The position numbers were made by a program, and so were the translations under genes. A stretch of 64,000 nt of DNA, from NCBI GenBank assembly GCA_018881555.1, contig JACAXG010000050.1:3224001-3288000 (forward strand), written 5' to 3'. This document shows positions 1-9,300 of this stretch, piece after piece; within the stretch, counting starts at the first letter, position 1, and each line of letters opens with the position of its first letter. This stretch comes from Amblyornis subalaris (lineage: Eukaryota > Chordata > Aves > Passeriformes > Ptilonorhynchidae). The notes beneath the pieces were generated by a model that was not told the origin of the DNA, did no database searches, and was given only the letters and a program-made list of their open reading frames with translations.

Positions 1-1249
1 CTCGAATAAGCCATCAACAGAAGATCCAATAAGTGACACCATCAGAGAGGGCCTGAAATTATATGACAAAAGAGACACAAATTTATGGCTTCATATGTGG
101 AGATGGCAATGTAAAAATGTGGTTATAGAAATGAAACTAAACTACTGAAAGTAGATTTGCGTTCTTAGAAATTCATACAAAGCAATAAAGGACATTCAGA
201 AGCAATGTCAGCAGTAGCAATACTTTCAGGGATATTCCCTTGATGACATGGATGTTATGAACTTGATTGTAATAGTGTGCTCATGGTCACACTGCATATA
301 GTGGTTGACAGCCATATTGGGTGGGCAATTCCTTTAGTGGTGAGTCCTGGTCGTGTTCAATATTGTTTTTAACACTGGTGGGCAGACCAATATCATACAC
401 TGTATCATAAATTATAGACTTTTAAGTCTGGGGACCAAAATAGAGGCCTGAAAGTACTGGGGAAAATGATGAAACAATTTGAAACAACATAGCGAAGTGG
501 GAAGATTAGCAAACACAGAATTTGGTAAAGTTAAGTGCAAGACACTATATTTAGAAAAGAGAAACCANAGCCACAGGTACTGGGGTAAACCAGTCATGCA
601 GCAATTGGCATGAAAAGACCTGAGGAATCACACTCATCAAGGACTAACATGGTGACAGTGCCGGAAAAAAAAGTCAAATCTTATTCTGGTCTTGCTGATT
701 TGATGGAAAAGCAGACCATGACCTGTTTCTGCAGTTTATCCTGTCCTGTATCATCCCAAGGCTTGAGTTCAGTCCCTTTGTGTCCTTACAATCTCACTCT
801 GAAGGACAGAGCTATTCAGAGCAGCAACACCTCTTGTGCTTTTGCTCCACAGATACTCTGTGGGTCCTTGCATTCGGTGGGGTAAGGAGGTGAGAGAAAG
901 GAGGGTGAAAAAGGCAAGCTGCCATATCAGAAAATTAATGTAGGCAAGGAAACTTGTTGGATGAGTAACATTTTGAGAGAGTGAAAAGTAAGCAGAGGTG
1001 AAGTCAGTGAGTGTGAGCATCTATTCAGAAAACTTTGGGCATCTTTTTTCAAGGTAAGACACAATTTCCTGACAAATAGCAGTGGCTTTCAAACTTTATT
1101 ACTTCTATTACTTCAATTGTCAAAAAAAAAAGACAACAAAAAAAAGAAAAGTATCTCTCTTTTTGGTCTAGTCTTTTTTGTTGCCTATGATGCCTGAAAT
1201 TCTATATTTCTACTGAAAAGGATGCTTACATTGTATTTTTGTCTGTTTG
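1..1249. other. Non-coding 5' flank
   Basis: I see no gene, RNA or recognisable mobile element here. Short open frames occur on both strands (the longest about 90 codons), but none has a recognisable protein, splice structure or promoter. Exon 2 of the lost sulfotransferase paralogue would be expected near 650-800 if spacing matched the intact gene. I looked there for exon-2-like sequence and found none. Confidence 0.6.
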
Positions 1250-1257
1250 CTTTAAAG

Positions 1258-1341
1258 AGAATGAACAAACTAGAAAAAATATATTANCCCATCTTTCACC
1301 TCATGTCCTTTCCCCAGTGCATTTTCCAAAGAAAATCTAGG
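1258..1341 (+). pseudogene. Decayed SULT6B1-like exon 3 (orphan relic)
   Basis: This 84-base segment aligns with exon 3 of the intact sulfotransferase (6219-6308). It shares the acceptor context CTTTAAAG|AG, then AGAATGAACAAACTA against AGGATGAAGCAGCTG, then CCCATCT, then GCATTTTCCAAA against CCATTTTCCAAA, and ends at a GTGAAT donor against GTGAGT. A 7-base loss before CCCATCT and a 1-base gain after it break the frame, and the region matching the catalytic-histidine codon falls at the break. It lies in the same orientation as the intact gene and upstream of it, as expected for a tandem duplicate. I found no sister exons nearby, so the rest was deleted, has diverged beyond recognition, or lies left of the window. 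A chance match is unlikely because acceptor, body and donor all align in order. Confidence 0.65.
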
Positions 1342-3077
1342 GTGAATCTTTGGTTAAGGTGAATCTTGTACTGCAAATGGCTCTGATAACAGCATTTCCA
1401 TCCAAGGCAAATTTTCCAGTAGATAATCTAACAACTCAGAGTTTTCCCTGGGGACCATATGAGCTGTTCCACCTTCATTCATCTGCTTGCCCCAAGACAC
1501 TTCAGCTGCTGGACAGACAGTCTTGGATTTGAGAGTGGGATTCCTGGCATCCACAGGATACCTGGTTGCCCTGAACCACTCCAGAGAGACAGGGCTGCTC
1601 TGATCCCCCACCTCTACAGCTCCTGAGCAGACTGACAGGCAGCTGTGACAACATCGAGCACCCTGCTCCCAGGCAGAGATCAGGGTCCAAGGGCTAGAGG
1701 GCCTGGAGGCACCTCTGTCCCCAGTGGCTCAGGTGACAGGTTGTTAAACTTCATGCTGAGGTATTATAGAGCTCTGGCTCCCTCAGGATTCAGGCAGATG
1801 GCTCCAAAGGCTGCAGAAAAAATGTTAATTTATTGACGCTCTTACTCTTTAGTATTGGCAAATGGGAGGACATTTTCCTTTGCAACTCAGAGTAAACACA
1901 TGGACAGACAGCGGAAAACAATAACAAAAACAAAGCTTGCAGAAAGCTTAATATATGAACAGTATCTTCAACTTTTATGAGTAAAACAGCATTGATGGAG
2001 TCAATATTTCCAATAAAGTGGTTTATTTTGATGGTTCTGCATTTTAGAAGACCAGAAAAATAATTTTAAATTATTATTTGTAAGTAACTTTAAGCAATCT
2101 TCCAGGTCTTACAGCTATGCTTTTGATTTGACACCTTCTCATGCTTAATTAAGATTGTGTATAAGTTTACTAAGTGTCTAACATCCATTTATGAAGAAAT
2201 ACAAGGATGTGATACAGGGGTTTGATATATGGGTAGTGAACAAGGCCCATACCATATTCAAGGGCATGAAAGATGGTGAAAGGCCCCTTCACAGGGTAAT
2301 TCTGCCTTCCTGTATTGCCTGTCTCTGTTGGGATGACCTGTGGAGATAACTATTTCTCCATCTCAGTACTCCTTATCTTTTAAAAAGGTATCAGCCAGAA
2401 TACAAATAACTGCCCCATAAAGAACAATTTCACCCAAAGATCAAATCATGGACATGAGGAGAAAGANATGAAACTGAAGTAGTATAGGTAGAATTTGATT
2501 CACACTAATGCAGAATCTAAGTAATAGAACTTCACATGAAAGTGATCCTCCTGTAGGATTTGACGATATAAAAGTCTCAAATGTGCGTATTTCATCATGA
2601 GAAGTCTGGTTTAGATGGTACCTGTCCTTAGCTCTGAAGATACTGCCTAAAATCATGATGTTACAATGACTGGCTGCAGGACAGAGCCACTGCNTGTATC
2701 CTGGGATGTGTATCCATTAGTGGAGTCAATAGCAAGCCAGGTTGAGATCCACTGTCCAGGTGTCTACTACATGCTGCTCGTCCAGTTGGCAAATTGCACC
2801 GCATTGCTCACCAGTTAAAAATATTTCAGGGAATATTATTTATAGGTCTTTATTTGGTTTCATTTAACATTTTTGATCCTATTGGTTGTTGCCCCAATAG
2901 ATCCTCTTCCTAGTATCAGCTGTGGCAAAGACTATGTGTCACTATCGTCAGTGTCCAGTTCTGTAATGTCGAAAGGGGTTAACAGCGTACAGAGTTAATC
3001 AGTGACTTGTACCTTTACCCTTGAGTGAACACCCTGTCCTCTTTACTAATGTGTTGCACAGAGCTTTTCCGCATTGT
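1342..3077. other. Non-coding upstream flank of the sulfotransferase gene
   Basis: No exon-4-like or later sulfotransferase exon relic is apparent between the orphan exon 3 and the intact gene. Positions 1540-1740 are somewhat GC-richer than the surroundings but show no family signature. The SULT promoter should lie in the last part of this stretch. There is no CpG island. An AT-rich TTATTTATAGG near 2840 could act as a TATA-like element, but nothing fixes the transcription start. Confidence 0.5.
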
Positions 3078-3125
3078 TGAAAGATAGGCCGTATTTGTGA
3101 AGAGTTACACAGGGATACGAACATG
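3078..3125 (+). promoter_or_regulatory. 5' leader with in-frame stop and start codon context of SULT6B1
   Basis: A TGA at 3078-3080 is in frame with the ATG at 3123 and there is no ATG between them, so 3123 is the first usable start in this exon. The base at -3 is A (AACATGA), a favourable vertebrate initiation context. A 5' untranslated exon further upstream cannot be excluded. Confidence 0.6.
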
Positions 3126-3324
3126 ACCAGAAACAGTGAAAGAATCATTGAAATAGTGGACAAATGTTTTTCAGAGGGGGAGAAGATGGCCCCAGAAGAT
3201 ATGACGTTTTCCTACAGAGGTATTTTATACCCAGTTACAATTAGCAGCCCAGAGACTTTGGAAGCTCTGAAATCCTTTGAAGCCAGGAGCGATGATGTGA
3301 TTCTAGTAGGTTATCCTAAATCAG
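3123..3324 (+). CDS. SULT6B1: SULT6B1 exon 1 (residues 1-67)
   Basis: Codes for the N-terminal strand region, ending in [11 protein letters not shown], the first half of the PAPS 5'-phosphosulfate loop. The donor TCAG|GTGAGT is near-consensus. It ends in phase 1 and splits the loop glycine codon (G68) with exon 2. Open reading into the intron stops at 3348-3350. Confidence 0.85.
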
Positions 3325-6300
3325 GTGAGTGTTGTTTTCTTGATCAGTAGTCAAGTGCACAGCACTGCAATCCAGAAGTTGATTATTTATTGCCATCACT
3401 TCATACAACGGTAATTCCCGAGAAAATCTTATGATTACATCAGACTTCATAGAATCATGAATTTCAGTTGTAAGGCGTATCTGGAGGTCAAACAACACAA
3501 CCTCCTGCTCAAAGCAGGGGAAAGACCTAACCTTCAAAGTTAGGTTTTCTTGCTCAAGGTCTTGTCCAGTGGGGTTTTGAAACTTTTGAAGGTGGAGGTT
3601 CACCATCCGCTGAAAATTTTTTTCAGTAATTTCCTTCAATAGTGTTGTGGAGGGTGGTGGTGGTGGAGGTGTTTGTTTGTTTGTTTATTTGTTTGTTTGT
3701 TTTTACATCAATGCAGTCAAATCTCCCCTTGTTGTGATAGATGCTCTGTCTTCATTATAACCTCCACTACTGGAGGTTATAATTTCATGGAAATTCAGCA
3801 AGAATTTCTTCAGATTCTCAAAATCATTTCTGCTTCAGTGCAGGAAGCACCAATGGTGTATTTCAATGGTGAACACACCAGTGCCGGAAAAAGCAGGATA
3901 ATCACATTCCTTGGTATTCTGACCACACTTGCTAATACAAGAAAATGTGTTGTTACCCTATCCTCTGCAAGAGCAATACAGGGAATATGTCCTGCTAACA
4001 GGAGCAGAAGAACAGCTGTTTCCATAGTCTTACTGCATTGCAGAATGCAGGTGATTCCCTTGTATCTAAATGGAGGAAAAGACATGAATGCCACCAGTAT
4101 TTTTGGAAGTTTTCTCTCTCTTTCATAGTGGTCATTTCAGATTTCTTAATTTTTTTTGTTCTACAGTATCTTATAGAACAAATAATATCTTCATGTAAAA
4201 GATATCTTAACAGGTCAAAAATATCTTAAGAGGTCATTTGCTGAAAAAGAGGAAGTTGATTCTTATCATGTCCCCTTTGTGTGCAACCTGTAGAGCTGTA
4301 CATAGGCAGAAATGGTTTAAATGTGTGAGGATCCACCTACACACTGCAGGAAGTGTTAGTTGAAAACTGAGATTTGGCTCTCCAAGTCCAGTCCCTCACC
4401 CACCAGATTTTCCAGGTTGCAGAGGCCAAGAAAACTATGCCTGGTGCAAAGATGGTGTCAGGAGCTTGATAGTCTGGTGGCTTGGTTGATGACCCTTCTG
4501 CTGTCAGTTACAGAAGCCTATCTGGGAATTGGGAATGAGGCCAAACTCTGTCAGTCATGAAGAGACCATAAACTGAAGCTGGTTGGGAAGAGGGAACAGA
4601 CTGTTCCCAAAGACAAGGAAAGGAGAAAGAAAGCAGAGCAGAAATAGCCAAGAGATGACTCAGTTGGTCCAGTGCTGGGAACTGCCCCGCACTTGAGTAA
4701 TTTCCGCAGGGAGTAGTCTGAGGTAACCAAAAGATGCCAGAGTTGAAAAGAGCAGATGTCTGCTTCTGCTTCTACTGAGGGATGGGATGTGATTCTGAAG
4801 TGAGTGGGGTAGCACTTCACAGTANCTGCTTAACAGCTCTGCCCCTGTTGGATTTTGGCACACTCTTGTTGATTATTGCCCAGTACTATGATTTAACCTC
4901 AGCTGGCAACTCGCAGCTCAACTCGGTTGGCCCCACAGGGCTGCTCACTCATTCACCCCCAGTGGGGTGGGGAAGAGAAACAGAGTGCTAAAAGTGGGAG
5001 AAGTCATGGGTTGAAACACAGAGAGTTAAACAGGTAAAGCAAGAGCTGTGTGTGCTGGTGAAGCAAAACATGGAATTCATTCTATCCTAGTGGCAGTCAA
5101 ATATTCAGACATCTCCAGGCCTCCATCACCCATGATGGTGACTTGGTAAGACAAGTGCCATAACTCTCAGCATCTCCCTTTCCTTCTTCTTCCCTCAAAT
5201 ATTATTGCTGAGCACGACTCCACATGGACTAGAATATTCTTTGGGTCATTTGGGGTCAGCTGTCCCAGCTGTGTCCCCTTTTAATTTCTTGTGCACCTTC
5301 AACCTACTCTCTGGTGGGTCAGTGTGAGAAGCAGAAAAGGCCTTGGCACTGTGTAAGCACTGCCTAGCAATAACTAAAACATCTTTGTGAAATCATCAGT
5401 TTTCAGCACAAATCCAAACCATAGCTCCATAGCAGTTACTATAGGGAAAATTAATTCCATTGCAGCCAAACCCAGCACACTTGTTGAAAGGCTAAAGTAC
5501 AACATAGAGCCAAACTGGTTCGCTTGAAACCAATTTGACAGGATACCCTGTCAACCAGGTTTACATGAAAAAGTGAGGTTGAATGGATGTCCTACTTGTG
5601 TCTTTAACCTTTCAGGAACCAATTGGCTTGAACAAATGGTGAAGGAGTTGGCAGATGCCAAATATACAGAGGAGGAAATGAAAGAGAGACTAAATGCTGA
5701 AAAGAAGCTAGAGACATTTCAGCGTCTAGAATTCGGCGATCCCGGGGTATATGAGGTAAGCAGGAACCAAAAATATTGGCACTGCTCTTCCTTCAGGTAG
5801 AAGGTGAGACAGCTGAAAGACAGTGGCTAATCTCAGAGATAATGGAGAGCTAGAGGCCAAACAACAGCTATGGTCTGCACAAGTAGCATGTGCTACTGCC
5901 CTCAGTGTCCCAGCACAAGGGCCTCAGAGGGCAGACAGGGCTGAAAAGCCACAGGGTCCTCCTGCTCTGGACCCAGTGAGTTTGATCGGTAAGACCTTTT
6001 TCTTGTGTGTCCTGTCCCCAGACCTGTCTCATGTGAAATGGTGATTGGTGGCAGAGCTTGGCAGAAACCTACACCACCAGTGCATCCCTGTGGGTTTTCT
6101 GAGGGATAAGGTACTTCTCTGGTCTCACCTTTTGTTATGACCCACAATTACTGAAAAAGCCCATGTCACTGAATAAGCTGCTTCTGTCTTGTCACGTTAC
6201 TTCTCACTTTCTTTAAAGAGGATGAAGCAGCTGCCTTCCAGAAGAATTATAGTAACCCATCTGAGACCTGATCTCCTGCCGCCATCCATTTTCCAAAACA

Positions 6301-9300
6301 AGGCTAAGGTGAGTCTTCTCTCTGCATCACACTGCGAAAGCTTTCCACCCTAAACTAGCTTTTCTCTGTGTGAGATGTCTTTTCTGTATTTTCACCTGAG
6401 CTGGTCAATACACAGTCACATTTCCAAGGCTGGAGAGACATCTCTGTGTGCTAAGGCTGTCAACAAACATCCTCTCCCAGCAGCAGCTTTGCTGACTCAA
6501 GAGTTACTGTTGGTGGGCTTGTCGCTGTGTGTCACTGGTCCTTCAGATCTCCTTCAGAAAGATGCTTCCAGGTTTGTGTCAGAAAACTGAGGAAGGCAAG
6601 GAATTATTCTGTCTAACTTGCCTTCAAAACCAAAGTACCTGTGGAAAGCCCACCACAGGCACAGGCTAAGATAATTTTACATGGGAATTACCACAGAGAG
6701 AAGGTAGGGTACATCTACAGCCTGTTTGTGGATCTCTTGTTCAGTAGATCATGAACTCATTTCCCTGGTTTGGAACTAGGTCAGAACTGTTTCATGGGAA
6801 TCATTGAAAAGCTTTTTGTTTTCAGCCTGAAGCTCACATTAGCAGAAAGTGACCTGCCAAAGCTCTGATTTCTTGCTCAAGAAAAGGAATTAGACTAGAA
6901 TCGTATGGTCTGGTGAATTTTAGTGGACATGTAAGTTTGCAGACAACACCGAGTTGGGGGGGAGTGTTAATTTGCTGGAGGGTAGGAAGGCTCTGCAGAG
7001 GGATTTGGACAGATAATGGGCCGAGGCCAGTTGTATGAGGTTCCATAAGGTAGGTGCTGGGTCGTACACTTGGATCACAACAATCCCATGCAGCACTACA
7101 GGCCAAGGGCAGAGGGTCTAGAAAGCTGCCTGGTGGAAAAGGACCTGGGGATGCTGGTTGACAGTGGCTGAACATGAGCCAGCAGTGTGCCTGGGTGGAC
7201 AGGATCAATAATAGTGTGGCCAGCAGGACCAGGGCAATGATTGTCCCCCTGTACTCGGCACTGGTGAGGCCACACCTCGAGTACTATGTCCAGTTTTGGG
7301 CTTCTTGCAATAAGGAGGACATTGAGGTGCATCCAGAAAAGGACATTGGAGCTGGTGAAGGATTTGGAGCACAAGTCTTAGGAGAAGCAGGTGAGGGAGC
7401 TGGAGATTTTTAGCCTGCAGAAAAGTAGGCTCAAGGCAACCTTATGGCTTTCTACAACCACCTGAAAGGAGATTGTAGCCAGGTGGGGGTTGGTCTCTTC
7501 TCTGAGTACAAGTGACAGGACAAAAGGAAATGGCCTCAAGTTCCACCAGGAGAGGTTTAGACCTGGATATTAGAAAAAATTTCTTCACAGAAAGGGTTGT
7601 TGAGCGTTAGAACTGGCTGCCAGTGGGAAGTGGTTGAGTCACTGTTCCTGGAGGTATTTAAAAGACGTGTAAATCTGGCACTTACGGACAGGGTTTAGCG
7701 ATGGACTTGGCAGTGCTTGGTTAATGGTTGGACTTGATGAGGTCTTTTCCAATCTAAATGATTCTGTGATTCAATGATTCTATGTGATGTGTTGAGAAGA
7801 TGGCATTTTGGTCAGCCAAATGATGTGTTTTCGTCCTCTAGATCCTTGTGCTAGTTCGGAACCCCAAGGACACAGCTGTCTCCTATTACCACTTCTGCAA
7901 CAACCTACCAGTGATGCCATCCTTCGCCTCCTGGGATGAGTACTTTGCAGACTTCATGAATGGGAAGGGTACTTTTCTCTGCATCCTCTGGCATTTCTAC
8001 TTATATGAGGGGCATACACAAGGCCCTGTGCATGGGAATCCTACTGTGACATACCTTACCAAGGCACTCCCAGAACAGACAGACAGGCCCATGTTATTGC
8101 AGAAACAGGGTTTTNTCTCTAACTCAGAAGGGAGACATTATGAGCAACCTTTAGCCTGACTTTTCCATTCCCACAACAGAGCTTGTGGTTTGGTGCTATC
8201 AAGTGGCCAGCGCTGGGGCATTCTGCACTGACCTCAGGAGAAGGAACAGATATGTTGAGCTGGTCACCTCTTCACCATTCTAATGGCACACTTAGACACC
8301 TCTCTGGGCTGACTCCTCTGATTTGATTAAGGGCCTGTGTCAAGGAATACTCTATACAGCTATGCCTCTTCTTTGTCTGCAGTGGCCTGGGGATCCTACT
8401 TTGACCACCTAGTGGAATGGAACAAATACATCGACAATGAGAGGATCATGACAATAAGCTATGAGGAACTCAAAGAGGTGTGGCATTTCACCCAGCTCTT
8501 CCCTGATGAATGTGCTGTGCATCCCTCCTGATATTTATGGGTGTGGGGAAGTAGAAAATCCTGGGCAAGCCTGCCTGCCCCTTTAGAAGGGTGTGCCTTT
8601 CTGAGCTACTCATTTGTGTTTGGGGGAAGCCCACGGAGGTTAGGAGGAGGATAGCCTTGCCTTTTTGTGAAAGGACTCATGTCTGGCAGCGGCACAGCTT
8701 TTGGGAGAGAAGAAAAGGTCTTGAAGCTGACACCACCATGCGTAGGTTTCTAGGTCTGAAGGGTTTTCTGTTAGAGCTCTTGGAATTCCTTGGTGACATA
8801 GCGGAAGACAGCTTCCTCTGCTGGGCTTCCCATGGGGTGCTGGCTCCATGCCACAGCCACAGTGTCAAATCTTTTGGTTTCACCTCTCTGCTATGTTCCT
8901 TTGGGCAGGACCCAATACTGGGGATGAAAAAGATTGCTTCCTTCTTTGGATTCTCCCCATGTGAGGAAGATTTTGCCAGAATTGCCAAGAAGACCAGTTT
9001 CAAAGCTATGAAAGAGAAATCCAATGAAACCCATGGAAAGTTTGGGGACGTCCTCTTCCGGAAGGGTAAGTCTCTGCAGATGGAGAATCCACCTTCTAAA
9101 CTAGAACTCCTGAAGGAGTTCTGAGTATGTTTTACTTAGGCATGAACTCACTGGACTGCCTGGGTGAGTTCTCTCCTGTGGTGCAACATGTACAAAAATC
9201 GTCTGCTGTTGACTGGATTTGGGGGCTGTTTGTGAGAAATTTATCAGAGTGCCAGGCTTAACGTCCTCAGTCATTGCTTCCGTGTTGCTCTTTTTTTGTG

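Noticed and set aside
1741..1840. Possible relic of the exon 7 region (shared GGTATTATA word)
   Set aside because: Only a nine-base match and surrounding bases do not align, so I treat it as chance.
3673..4128. 151-codon + strand frame with a hydrophobic start
   Set aside because: The start is translated from a GTTT microsatellite and the body is intron 1. There is no recognisable domain and it is also open on the opposite strand.
6834..7374. Two minus-strand frames of 124 and 92 codons
   Set aside because: They are antisense shadows of the CR1 element in intron 3.
8591..9124. 177-codon open frame on the + strand
   Set aside because: Only the part from 8909 to 9065 is real (SULT exon 6). 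The rest is read-through of introns 5 and 6 with no family resemblance.
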